From assembly GCF_014650575.1 (NCBI RefSeq), contig NZ_BMVF01000008.1, positions 282,039-346,038 of the forward strand: DNA of 64,000 bases, read 5' to 3'. Shown here one piece after another: positions 7,900 through 18,287 of this stretch; the first letter of the stretch is position 1, and the number at the start of each line of letters is the position of its first letter. Under the pieces are notes generated by a model, which was given only the letters and a program-made list of their open reading frames with translations, ran no database searches and was not told the origin of the DNA. Position numbers and translations under genes: made by a program. This stretch comes from Streptomyces naganishii JCM 4654. GTDB lineage: Bacteria > Actinomycetota > Actinomycetes > Streptomycetales > Streptomycetaceae.

Positions 7900-9531
7900 T
7901 CAGCCGACCCTGATCTCGTCGTAGACGGGGACGCTGAAGGGGTTGAGCGCCACGTCGTGCAGCCGGTCGGTGTAGCCGGCGCTGCCGTTCTGGTACCACA
8001 GCGGGATCGCGGCCATGTTGTCCCGTACGACGCCCTCGGCCTGCTGGAAGAGCTGGACCGCCCTGGCCGGGTCGCCCTCGGCGTTGGCCTGGTCGACGAG
8101 GTGGTCGAACCGCTTGTCGGACCACTTGCCGTCGTTGGAGGAGGCGTTCGTGTAGTACAGCGGCTGGAGGAAGTCCTGGATGAGCGGGTAGTCCATCTGC
8201 CAGCCGGCCCGGAACGGCCCGGACATCTTGTGCTGGGTGATCTGGTTGCGGAAGTCGGCGAAGGTGCCGACCGGATTGCCCACGCACGCCTTGTCGTTGC
8301 CGAGGGCGTTGTTGATGGAGTTGCACACGGCGTCCACCCATTGCTTGTGCGAGCCCGTGTCCGCGTTGTACGTGATCCGCACCTGGCCGCCGGGCAGCCC
8401 GCCGCCCTCCCGCACCAGCCGGCGGGCCTGGGCCGGGTCGTAGGTGCAGGCCTTGCCGCACAGTCCCGCCTTGTAGCCGCCGTCCGCGCCGAGGACCGGG
8501 GAGGTCCAGTCGGTGGCCGGGGTGCGGGTGCCGCGGAAGATGGTGTCGGTGATCTGCTTGCGGTTGATGGCCATGGAGAGGCCGGTGCGGACCTTACGCG
8601 CCCCGGGTGTGTTCCACTTCGGGTCGTAGTAGGGGAAGGCGAGGGTCTGGATGATCCCGGCCGGGGTGTTGATGTAACGGCCGTTCAGGTCCGTCCTGAC
8701 GTTCTTCAGCTGGGTGGCGGGCACGTCGTCGACGAGGTCGAGGTTGCCGGCCAGCACGTCGGTGTAGGCGGTGTTGTTGTCGGTGTAGACCAGCAGGGTC
8801 ACGCCGTCGTTGCGCGCCTTGTCCGGTCCGGGGTAGCCGTCCCACTTCTTCAGGTTCATCGCCGAGCCCCGGGTGTAGGACTCGATGCGGTACGGCCCGT
8901 TGCCGACGGGCTTGGCGATCCAGCCCTCGTGGTCGGTGAAGAAGGTGGAGGGCAGCGGGTCGAAGGCGGCGTAGCCGAGGGTGTCGGGGAAGGTGGAGAA
9001 CTTCTGGTTGAGCCGTACGGTGAAGGTGCGCGGGCCGGTGACCTTCAGCCCGGAGAGGGTGTCGGCGCTCTGCGCGCCGGTCTCCGGGTGAACCTTGTCG
9101 TAGCCCTCGATGTAGCCGAAGAAATAGGCGTTCTTCTGGTTGTTCCTCAGGCTCGCGCCGTAGTTCCAGGCGTCCACGAAGGACTTCGCGGTGACCGGCT
9201 CGCCGTTGCTGAACTTCCAGCCGTCCTTGACGGTGATGGTGAAGTCGCGCGAGTCGGTGGTCTCGATGCGCTCGGCGAGCATGTTCTTCGCCTTGCCGGT
9301 CCTCGGGTCGTAGCGCTTGAGCCCCCGGAAGACCATGTCGAGCACCTTGCCGCCCTGCACCTCGTTGGTGTTGGCCGGCTCCAGCGGGTTCTGCGGGTCG
9401 CCCCAGGACGAGCTGAGCACCGCGCCCGAGCCGCCGCTGCCCGCCCCGCCCCCGCACGCGGCCGCCGCGAGGGCGCCCGCCGTGGCACAGGCGGCCCAGG
9501 CGAGGCGCTTGACTGTGCGCACGGTGCGCAT
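7900..9531 (-). CDS. Peptide-binding lipoprotein of ABC transporter (family 5 SBP), operon 1
   Basis: A 543-residue extracellular peptide-binding lipoprotein. The ATG at 9531 follows GAGGAGG; the signal peptide ends at a lipobox (ALAAAACGGG) with the lipidated cysteine near residue 25. The mature protein carries SBP_bac_5 features: DGWKFSNGEPVTAKSFVDAW, the GNGPYRI strand and RKVRTGLSMAINRKQI. It is clearly paralogous to the 13975-15597 protein (shared RTPA...SP..., CGKACTYDPAQAR, GGLPGG segments). The first gene of operon 1, it delivers peptides to the 6970/5946 permeases. In Streptomyces such importers (BldK being the best known) take up signalling or nutrient peptides. Confidence 0.93.
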   Translation of the reverse strand: MRTVRTVKRLAWAACATAGALAAAACGGGAGSGGSGAVLSSSWGDPQNPLEPANTNEVQGGKVLDMVFRGLKRYDPRTGKAKNMLAERIETTDSRDFTITVKDGWKFSNGEPVTAKSFVDAWNYGASLRNNQKNAYFFGYIEGYDKVHPETGAQSADTLSGLKVTGPRTFTVRLNQKFSTFPDTLGYAAFDPLPSTFFTDHEGWIAKPVGNGPYRIESYTRGSAMNLKKWDGYPGPDKARNDGVTLLVYTDNNTAYTDVLAGNLDLVDDVPATQLKNVRTDLNGRYINTPAGIIQTLAFPYYDPKWNTPGARKVRTGLSMAINRKQITDTIFRGTRTPATDWTSPVLGADGGYKAGLCGKACTYDPAQARRLVREGGGLPGGQVRITYNADTGSHKQWVDAVCNSINNALGNDKACVGNPVGTFADFRNQITQHKMSGPFRAGWQMDYPLIQDFLQPLYYTNASSNDGKWSDKRFDHLVDQANAEGDPARAVQLFQQAEGVVRDNMAAIPLWYQNGSAGYTDRLHDVALNPFSVPVYDEIRVG

Positions 9532-9690
9532 GGGTGCCTCCTCGGGAGCCGGCGCGAGGCGTTCGGGCGGGGCGGGCTGCGCGGGCAGACCTGGCGACAT
9601 ATCACCACATCAACCACAAATAGCACGTTCGCCGCACCGGAAGGGGTGAGGGCGCCAGCCGGAAGGGGCACGCGACGGGCCACCGAACGA

Positions 9691-9726
9691 CCGATTCCCG
9701 GCCCCTGGAGGGGAGCCGGGAATCGG
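9691..9726. terminator. Terminator between the two opp operons
   Basis: A 12-bp perfect inverted repeat (CCGATTCCCGGC / GCCGGGAATCGG) with a 12-nt interior lies 25 bases downstream of the operon-2 stop codon (9751, minus strand) and 160 bases upstream of the operon-1 start. It indicates that the two operons are separately terminated and transcribed. Confidence 0.7.
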
Positions 9727-9750
9727 ATGCGTGATGCTGCCTCAGGTGGG

Positions 9751-10899
9751 CTACGCCGCGTGGACGACGTCCTTCTCCTCGGCGAAGTGGCAGGCCGACT
9801 CGTGGGCCGCCGGGGAGTCCGAGGACTTGAAACGCTCCGGGATCGCCAGCAGCGGGGTCTCCTCGGCGCACTTGTCCTGCGCCTTCCAGCAGCGGGTGCG
9901 GAAGCGGCAGCCCGAGGGCGGGTTGGCCGGGGAGGGCACGTCGCCGGTGAGGATGATCCGCTCGCGGTGCTCGCGGGCGTCCGGGTCGGGCACCGGTACC
10001 GCCGACAGCAGCGCCTGGGTGTACGGGTGCGTCGGGTGCTCGTAGATCTGCTCGTCGGTGCCGATCTCGGCCATGCGGCCGAGGTACATCACGCCCACGC
10101 GGTCGGAGATGTGCCGGACGATCGACAGGTCGTGCGCGATGAAGATGTAGGACAGGTTGAACTCGTCCTGCAGCCGCTCCATCAGGTTGATGACCTGCGC
10201 CTGGACGGAGACGTCCAGCGCGGAGACCGGCTCGTCGCAGATGATGACCTCGGGGTTGAGCGCGAGGCCGCGGGCGATGCCGATGCGCTGGCGCTGACCG
10301 CCGGAGAACTGGTGCGGGTAGCGGTTGATGTACTCCGGGTTCAGACCCACGACGTCCAGGAGCTCCTGCACCCGGCGCCGCCGGTCGCCCTTCGGCGCCA
10401 CCTCGGGGTGGATGTCGAAGGGCTCCCCGATGATGTCGCCTACCGTCATGCGGGGGTTCAGCGACGTGTACGGGTCCTGGAAGATCATCTGGATGTTGCG
10501 GCGCACGGCCTTCAGGGCACGCCCGGACAGCTTGGTGATGTCCTGGCCCTTGTAGAAGATCTCGCCCGCCGTCGCCCGCTCCAGGTTCATCAGGAGCTTG
10601 GCCACCGTGGACTTGCCGCAGCCGGACTCGCCCACGATGCCCAGGGTCTCGCCCTGGTACAGGTCGAAGGAGATGCCGTCGACGGCCTTGACCGCGCCGA
10701 CCTGGCGCTTGATGAGGATGCCCTGCGTCAGCGGGAAGTGCTTGACGAGGTTGCGCACCTGGAGGATCGGCTCGCCCCGCTCGACGGGCTCGTCGAGCGC
10801 GGCGACCGCCTGCTCCTCGGACTCCGCCTCGACGACCTGCACGCCGGAGACGTTCGGCGTCGCGTCCGTCGGCTCGCCGGCCTTGGTCGTGTCAGCCAT
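9751..10899 (-). CDS. Oligopeptide ABC transporter ATP-binding protein (OppF/DppF type), operon 2
   Basis: A 382-residue ATPase, the last gene of operon 2. Walker A GESGCGKST, signature FSGGQRQRIG and Walker B VIICDEPVSALDVSVQ are intact; the Walker B alanine of the paralogue is a cysteine here. The first 40 residues (DTTKAGEP... AESEEQAVAALDEPVER) are an acidic extension missing from the operon-1 copy, which begins directly with the ABC domain. The C-terminus has the oligopeptide-binding extension with GCRFRTRCWKAQDKC. The start overlaps the upstream ATPase by 8 nt. Confidence 0.93.
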   Translation of the reverse strand: MADTTKAGEPTDATPNVSGVQVVEAESEEQAVAALDEPVERGEPILQVRNLVKHFPLTQGILIKRQVGAVKAVDGISFDLYQGETLGIVGESGCGKSTVAKLLMNLERATAGEIFYKGQDITKLSGRALKAVRRNIQMIFQDPYTSLNPRMTVGDIIGEPFDIHPEVAPKGDRRRRVQELLDVVGLNPEYINRYPHQFSGGQRQRIGIARGLALNPEVIICDEPVSALDVSVQAQVINLMERLQDEFNLSYIFIAHDLSIVRHISDRVGVMYLGRMAEIGTDEQIYEHPTHPYTQALLSAVPVPDPDAREHRERIILTGDVPSPANPPSGCRFRTRCWKAQDKCAEETPLLAIPERFKSSDSPAAHESACHFAEEKDVVHAA

Positions 10900-11953
10900 G
10901 GATCGTCTCCTTCCAGAAGTGGCACGCGCTGGCGCGGCCCGGCAGTTCCGTCCCGTCCCGCTCGGTCACGGGGACCAGCGGCGGGAGGTCGGTGCGGCAG
11001 ATGTCCTGCGCCCGCTCGCAGCGCGGGTTGAAGGCGCAACCGCTCGGCACCTTCAGCAGGTTGGGCGGCAGGCCCTTGATCGCGTAGAGGTCCTGGCCCT
11101 TGAGGTCCAGGCGCGGGATCGAGTCCAGCAGACCGCGCGTGTAGGGGTGGGCCGGGCGCTTGTAGAGCTCGTGCACCGGCGCGGTCTCCACGATCCGGCC
11201 CGCGTACATCACCGCGATCTTGTCGGCGACGTCCGCGACCACACCGAGGTCGTGGGTGATCAGGATCAGGCCCATGCGGTACTCGCGCTGGAGCTCCGCG
11301 AGCAGGTCCATCACCTGTGCCTGGACCGTCACGTCGAGGGCCGTGGTCGGCTCGTCGGCGATGATCAGGTCCGGCTCCAGGGCCAGCGCCATGGCGATCA
11401 TGATGCGCTGGCGCATACCGCCGGAGAACTGGTGCGGGTAGTCGTTCACCCGGGCCGCGGCGGCCGGGATCTTCACCCGGTCCATCAGCTCGATGGCCTT
11501 GGCCTTGGCCTCCTTGCGGGACAGCCCCTGGTGGACGCGGAACATCTCACCGAGCTGGAAGCCCACGCTGAGCACGGGGTTGAGCGAGGAGAGCGCGTCC
11601 TGGAAGATCATCGCGATGCGGGCGCCGCGCAGCTTGCGCCGCTCCTCGCCCGACATCTTGAGCATGTCCTGGCCGTAGAAGCGGATCTCTCCCTTGGGGA
11701 TGCTGGCCGGCGGCATGTCCAGGATGCCCATGATCGCCTGCGCGGTCACGGACTTGCCGGAGCCGGACTCGCCGAGCACGGCGAGCGTCTCGCCGGAGTC
11801 CACCGAGTAGTTGACGCCGTTGACAGCCCGGACCACACCCTCGCGGGTCTTGAACTCGACGTGCAGATCACGCACTTCGAGCAGTGGGCCGGTCTTGTCT
11901 CCGTCGCCGGATCGCGGAGCCGGGACGGCGTCCGTCGGGTCGATGATGGTCAC
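10892..11953 (-). CDS. Oligopeptide ABC transporter ATP-binding protein (OppD/DppD type), operon 2
   Basis: A 353-residue ATPase starting at a GTG (11953) with GGGAGG seven bases upstream. The ABC domain starts near residue 24 (LLEVRDLHVEFKTREG). Walker A GESGSGKSVTAQ, signature FSGGMRQRIMIA, Walker B LIIADEPTTALDVTVQ and a C-terminal GCAFNPRCERAQDIC are present. It is nearly collinear with the 4963-5937 protein, showing that the operons arose by duplication. It lies 11 bases after the permease gene. Confidence 0.92.
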   Translation of the reverse strand: MTIIDPTDAVPAPRSGDGDKTGPLLEVRDLHVEFKTREGVVRAVNGVNYSVDSGETLAVLGESGSGKSVTAQAIMGILDMPPASIPKGEIRFYGQDMLKMSGEERRKLRGARIAMIFQDALSSLNPVLSVGFQLGEMFRVHQGLSRKEAKAKAIELMDRVKIPAAAARVNDYPHQFSGGMRQRIMIAMALALEPDLIIADEPTTALDVTVQAQVMDLLAELQREYRMGLILITHDLGVVADVADKIAVMYAGRIVETAPVHELYKRPAHPYTRGLLDSIPRLDLKGQDLYAIKGLPPNLLKVPSGCAFNPRCERAQDICRTDLPPLVPVTERDGTELPGRASACHFWKETIHG

Positions 11954-11964
11954 GTACGCCTCCC

Positions 11965-12903
11965 TCAGCGCATCTTGGGGTCGAAGGCGTCGCGGACCAC
12001 GTCGCCGAGCATGATGAACGCCAGCACGGTGAGGCTCAGGGCACCGGCCGGGAAGAGCAGCGCGTGCGGCGAGGTCAGGAACCGGTCCTGGGCGTCGCTG
12101 ATCATCAGGCCCCAGGAGATGTTCGGGGACTGGATGCCGATGCCCAGGTAGGACAGGGCGGCCTCGGCGGAGATGTAGACGCCGAGGTTCATCGTGGTGA
12201 TGACGATGACCGGGGCGAGCGTGTTCGGCAGGATGTGCCGGAACGCGATCCGCCAGGAGTCGGCGCCGAGCGCACGGGCGGCCATCACGTAGTCGTTGTA
12301 CTTGTTGGAGATGACCTCGCCGCGCATGATCCGGAAGACCTGCGGCCAGCCGAGGATCGCCATGATGAACGACACGGTCCACACGTCGCCGGTGCGCCAG
12401 ATCGACATGATCAGCAGACCACCGATGATGATCGGCAGCGCGGAGAACACCTCGGTGATGCGGGACAGCAGCATGTCGACCCAGCCGCCGATCAGGCCGG
12501 CCAGCATGCCGAGCAGACCGCCGATCAGGGTCGTGGCGATGGTGGTGACCACGCCCACGACGATGGAGTTGCGGGTGCCGTACACGGTCCGCGTGTAGAT
12601 GTCGCAGCCCTGCACGTCGAAGCCGAACAGGTGGCCCGAGCCCGGGCCGTTCATGGAGTTCTGCAACTGGCAGAAGCCGTTGGAGAACGGGGAACGGGCG
12701 GTGAACAGGCTGGGCGCGATGGCCAGCGCCAGCAGGCACACGATCACGAGGGCCGAGAGGATGAACAGGGGCCGCTTGCGCAGGTCCGCCCACCCGTCCC
12801 TGAGCAGGCTCGCCTGCCGGGCCGCCGCCTTCTCCTCGGCCTCCAGCTCCTTGGCGAGCGCCGCCTCGTCGGTGGTGGGCCGCTCTATCGTCTTCTCACT
12901 CAT
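11965..12903 (-). CDS. Oligopeptide ABC transporter permease (OppC/DppC type), operon 2
   Basis: A 312-residue permease. A charged cytoplasmic N-terminus (residues 1-40, rich in E, K and A, possibly helical) precedes the first membrane helix (LFILSALVIVCLLALAIAPS). The LFGFDVQGCDIYTRTVYGTR loop, the coupling segment MAARALGADSWRIAFRHILPN and the DAFDPKMR tail match DppC. It overlaps the preceding permease gene by 8 nt, as in operon 1. Confidence 0.92.
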   Translation of the reverse strand: MSEKTIERPTTDEAALAKELEAEEKAAARQASLLRDGWADLRKRPLFILSALVIVCLLALAIAPSLFTARSPFSNGFCQLQNSMNGPGSGHLFGFDVQGCDIYTRTVYGTRNSIVVGVVTTIATTLIGGLLGMLAGLIGGWVDMLLSRITEVFSALPIIIGGLLIMSIWRTGDVWTVSFIMAILGWPQVFRIMRGEVISNKYNDYVMAARALGADSWRIAFRHILPNTLAPVIVITTMNLGVYISAEAALSYLGIGIQSPNISWGLMISDAQDRFLTSPHALLFPAGALSLTVLAFIMLGDVVRDAFDPKMR

Positions 12904-13822
12904 AACGGATCCTCGGGTCGAGCACGGCGTACATCAGGTCTACGACGAGGTTGGCGACCAGGTAGATCAGCACCAGGAGGGTCACCAGACCGACGACGAC
13001 CGGCCGCTCGCGCAGATAGACGGACTGGGCCAGCTGGCCACCGATACCGGGCATGTTGAACACGCGCTCGGTGATGATGGCGCCGCCCATGAGGGCACCG
13101 AGGTCGAAGCCCAGGAAGGTCACGACCGGAATCAGGGAGTTGCGCAGGGCGTGCAGGCCGATGACGCGGCGCTGCGGCAGGCCCTTGGCGATCGCGGTGC
13201 GCACGTAGTCGGCGCGGATGGACTCGGTCATGCTCGTGCGGACCAGTCGCGCGATGTACGCCATGGAGGTCGAGGCGAGGACGATGGCCGGGAGGATGTA
13301 GCTCTGCGGCCAGCCCCGCTCGATGCCGGCGACCGGCGTGATCTTCAGGTTCACACCGAACTCCAGCTGGAGCACGCTGCCGAGCACGAAGACCGGGATG
13401 GAGATCAGGACCAGCGTGGAGACGAGCACCACGTTGTCGATGAACTTGCCCCTGCGCAGCGCGGAGAAGAGACCCGCGACGATGCCGATGACGGCCTCGA
13501 TGGCGAAGGCGGTCAGCCCCAGCCTGAGGGTGACCGGGAACCGCTCGGACACGATGTCGGAGATGGCACGGCCGTTGTAGGTCTCACCGAGGTCACCGGT
13601 GAAGACGCCACTGATGTAGTGCCAGTACTGCTGGTAGAGCGGTTCGTTCAGGTGGTAATGGTCGCGGAGGATCGCCGCGATGTTGGGGTCGGCCCGCTTG
13701 TCGCCGGCCAGTGCCTGGATCGGGTCGCCGGGCAGAGCGAAGACCAGGCAGAAGATGATGAACGTGACGCCTATCACTACAGGGATCACCTGCAGGAGGC
13801 GGCGCACGACGTATCGGCCCAT
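12896..13822 (-). CDS. Oligopeptide ABC transporter permease (OppB/DppB type), operon 2
   Basis: A 308-residue permease beginning MGRYVVRRLLQVIPVVIGVT at the ATG at 13822, which follows TGGAG. The frame is open upstream, but this start matches the operon-1 paralogue exactly. The coupling loop DYVRTAIAKGLPQRRVIGLHALRNSLIPV and the terminal YAVLDPRIRYE are typical of DppB. In contrast to operon 1, a 152-base spacer with a strong hairpin (13897-13939) separates it from the binding-protein gene. Confidence 0.92.
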   Translation of the reverse strand: MGRYVVRRLLQVIPVVIGVTFIIFCLVFALPGDPIQALAGDKRADPNIAAILRDHYHLNEPLYQQYWHYISGVFTGDLGETYNGRAISDIVSERFPVTLRLGLTAFAIEAVIGIVAGLFSALRRGKFIDNVVLVSTLVLISIPVFVLGSVLQLEFGVNLKITPVAGIERGWPQSYILPAIVLASTSMAYIARLVRTSMTESIRADYVRTAIAKGLPQRRVIGLHALRNSLIPVVTFLGFDLGALMGGAIITERVFNMPGIGGQLAQSVYLRERPVVVGLVTLLVLIYLVANLVVDLMYAVLDPRIRYE

Positions 13823-13896
13823 GGGTACTCCAGAGGGGGGTGCGGGACCCGCCCGCGGCCGGGGCGGCAGCACTGTCGGACGGGAGACGGCAGAAG

Positions 13897-13939
13897 GGGT
13901 GAGCAGGGGAAGGCTTGCGCTCCCTCCCCCTGCTCACCC
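13897..13939 (-). promoter_or_regulatory. Intercistronic hairpin after the binding-protein gene of opp operon 2
   Basis: A 13-bp stem (GGGTGAGCAGGGG paired with CCCCTGCTCACCC), extendable by three pairs past one mismatch, lies 36 bases beyond the stop of the binding-protein gene and 75 bases before the permease start. Such structures often protect or partially terminate the message so that the binding protein is made in excess over the permeases. That role is inferred from position and general knowledge. Confidence 0.6.
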
Positions 13940-13974
13940 ACCTGTCCGCTGTGTCGGGACTACTCAGACCGTGC

Positions 13975-15597
13975 TCAGCTGAGCTTGACCGTGTCCCACA
14001 GGATCTGGTGACCGGCGACCTTCATCGACTTGATCTTGTCGCTGTAGCCGGCGTTCAGCGTGTAGAAGTACACCGGGATGTACGGCATGTCCTTCAGCAG
14101 GATGTCGTCGGCCTGCTGGTACGTCTTGACGGCCTCGTCGTGCGTCGCGGCCTGGTCGCCCTTGACCAGGAGCTTCTCGAAGTCCTCGTTGACGTAGCCC
14201 GAGTAGTTCGAGCCGTTGGCGATGGCGTCCTTGGAGAACACCGGGCGGAGGTAGTCCTCCATGTCCGGGTAGTCCATGCTCCACGCCATGCGGAACGCGC
14301 CCTGGTACTTCTTGGCGTCCAGGTCGTTGAGGATCGTCTGGAACTGCTCGAACGGCTTCGCCGTCACCTTCAGGCCCAGGTTCTGCTGGAGCTGGTTGGC
14401 GACCGCCTCGACCCACTCCTTGTGACCGCCGTCGGCGTTGTAGCCGATCTCCAGCTTGTTGCCGGGCAGGCCGCCGCTCTTCTTGTAGAGCTCCTTGGCC
14501 TTGGCGACGTTCAGGGTGCAGGCGTCGCCGCAGGCGCCCTTGCGGTAGCCGTCGATGATCGGGCTGATGTAGTCGTCCGCCGGCGTACGGGCGCCGAGGA
14601 AGACCTTGTCCGCGATCGTCTTGCGGTCGATGGCCATCGAGATGGACTTGCGCAGGTCCGCGTTCTGGAAGGCCTTGTTGTACTTGATCGGGAAGCCGAT
14701 GTAACCGACGGCGGAGTCGGCCTCGTCGATGTAGCGGCCGTTCAGGTCCTTGTGGTACGTCGGCAGGCCGGACGTCGGGATGGTCAGCAGGCTGTCGAGG
14801 TTGCCGGCGACCAGGTCCTTGTAGGCCGTGTCCACGTTCGAGTAGATCTTGAAGTTGACGCCCTTGACCTCGATCTTCGAGGCGTCCGGGTACTTGTCGT
14901 ACTTCGTGGTGCTGATCGACTCGTTGTGCTTGAACTTGCCGCTCATCTTGAACGGGCCGTTGCCGATCGGGGCCTCGCCGAAGCCCTTCGGGTCCTTGAA
15001 GAAGGCCTTGGGCAGCGGCACGAACGCCGTGAAGGAGAGCTGCGACGGGAAGGCCGAGAACGCGCCGGTCAGGGTGACCTGGAGGGTGTTGTCGTCGACC
15101 GCCTTCAGACCGGACATCTTGTCGGTCTTCGGCTTCTTGCCCTCGCCCGGGTTCAGGTCGCTGTAGCCCTGGATGTGGCTGAACAGCGGGTTGGTCTGCT
15201 GGGCGTTGCTCTGGTTGGCGCCGTAGTTCCAGGCGTCGATGAAGGACTGGGCCGTCACCTTCTCGCCGTTGTGGAACGTGTAGCCCGGCTTCAGCTTGAT
15301 CGTCCAGACCTTGTTGTCCTTGGTCTCGATCGACTGAGCCATGGCGTTGACGACCTTGTTGGAGGCGTCGAGCTTGGTCAGACCCGTGAAGAGGGCGTTG
15401 ATGACCTGGCCGCCCTCGGTCTCGTACGTGTTGGTGGGGACCAGGCTGTTCTGCGGCTCACCGATCTCGACCGACACGACGCCGTTGCCCTTGCCACTGC
15501 CCGAGCTGCCGTTGTCACCGCCACCGCCACAGGCCGTCGCACCCAGCGCCACAACCGCGGCTATCGCAACCCACTTGGCGCTCTTGGCACCACGCAT
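13975..15597 (-). CDS. Peptide-binding lipoprotein of ABC transporter (family 5 SBP), operon 2
   Basis: A 540-residue lipoprotein. The ATG at 15597 has an ideal AGGAGGAG site; the ATG 15 bases further upstream lies ahead of that site. The signal peptide ends ALGATACGGGG, with the lipidated cysteine near residue 23, followed by a Gly/Ser linker. SBP_bac_5 segments: LKPGYTFHNGEKVTAQSFID, IGNGPFKMSG and DLRKSISMAIDRKTIAD. It is unusually lysine-, asparagine- and aspartate-rich, as abundant exported proteins are. The gene lies beside typA, a setting I associate with the bldK developmental peptide importer, but gene order alone cannot prove orthology. Confidence 0.93.
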   Translation of the reverse strand: MRGAKSAKWVAIAAVVALGATACGGGGDNGSSGSGKGNGVVSVEIGEPQNSLVPTNTYETEGGQVINALFTGLTKLDASNKVVNAMAQSIETKDNKVWTIKLKPGYTFHNGEKVTAQSFIDAWNYGANQSNAQQTNPLFSHIQGYSDLNPGEGKKPKTDKMSGLKAVDDNTLQVTLTGAFSAFPSQLSFTAFVPLPKAFFKDPKGFGEAPIGNGPFKMSGKFKHNESISTTKYDKYPDASKIEVKGVNFKIYSNVDTAYKDLVAGNLDSLLTIPTSGLPTYHKDLNGRYIDEADSAVGYIGFPIKYNKAFQNADLRKSISMAIDRKTIADKVFLGARTPADDYISPIIDGYRKGACGDACTLNVAKAKELYKKSGGLPGNKLEIGYNADGGHKEWVEAVANQLQQNLGLKVTAKPFEQFQTILNDLDAKKYQGAFRMAWSMDYPDMEDYLRPVFSKDAIANGSNYSGYVNEDFEKLLVKGDQAATHDEAVKTYQQADDILLKDMPYIPVYFYTLNAGYSDKIKSMKVAGHQILWDTVKLS

Positions 15598-16122
15598 GGG
15601 GCTCCTCCTCATGAGTCCATTGGTTCACCGCATGGAGGGGCACATGACACATCACCGTCACCGGTGCCTGAAATGGTCAGGTGCCCCCGCGCTCGTGAGT
15701 CGGCGCCACCAGCAGCGCGTGACCCGTTTACCCGAGCTCTACGGGCCTAACTATCTGCCATCCGAACCTGACCGAACCACACCTGCAAGGTCTCGGTTCG
15801 ATCACACCTGGCGCCTACTTCTTCCAAAATCCGGACAAAGGGTTTGGTGAGAGATCCCTGCGAAACGGACTTGTTACACAACTATCGGGGTCGACTGTCC
15901 GAATAGCGGACACAGGGCCCGGAAAATCAGTTGCGCGGAACGGCGGAGTGGCTCTAGCGGTGCCGCCTCGACGCCGGAGTGCGGAACGAACCGGTGCGAA
16001 GGGTTCGGTAAGCCGCAGAATCCCAGCCACTTTAACAACGCGGCGTGCTCTCGCAGGTGAGAGTGAGGGACCTGACACCTGGTTATAGGGAAAACCCTGT
16101 ACGGCACTGACGGGGCGAAAGG
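15598..16122. other. Non-coding region upstream of opp operon 2
   Basis: About 525 bases without a credible gene. It is less GC-rich than its surroundings near 15740-15930 (GTTACACAACTATC, AACTATCTGCCATC) and presumably holds the promoter and leader for opp operon 2, transcribed leftward. I see no riboswitch or tRNA I can name. Short frames here lack ribosome sites and Streptomyces codon bias. Confidence 0.5.
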
Positions 16123-16163
16123 CCGAGGGGCCCGTCCGGCGGCGTGCCGGACGGGCCCCTCGG
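16123..16163 (-). terminator. typA terminator
   Basis: An 18-bp perfect stem (CCGAGGGGCCCGTCCGGC and its complement) with the 5-nt loop GGCGT lies 38 bases past the typA stop. It is one of the strongest hairpins in the window, and a T-tract is absent as usual for this genus. Confidence 0.85.
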
Positions 16164-16200
16164 GCCGGTCGCCTGGTGCGGCCGGTGGCCGGCCCGTGGC

Positions 16201-18108
<1,908 letters not shown>

Positions 18109-18287
18109 ATGAAGGCGTACTCCCGGAGTGTGAGGACGGCACGCGCGGACGTCTGTGTCGCGCGGCCCTGCCGGGCTGGACACGCCACGGCCTCACCCCA
18201 TGGTACGGGTGCGCCGCCCGTGGGGCTTGCGGGGCTGTGTCACCGCAGGTCAGGGGCGCTTGACGGGTGTCTGGGCGGCCCCGGGGG

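Noticed and set aside
6664..11031. A 1455-codon open frame on the plus strand across the opp operons
   Set aside because: It is the complement of permease, binding-protein and ATPase genes that have all family motifs; the translation has no recognisable domain.
9751..15597. Definite naming of the second opp operon as bldK
   Set aside because: Position beside typA is suggestive, but gene order (binding protein first) and lack of a comparison prevent a confident assignment.
15845..16080. Possible tRNA or small RNA in the long gap upstream of opp operon 2
   Set aside because: A GGTTCG-like stretch occurs, but no cloverleaf with a matching acceptor stem could be drawn on either strand.
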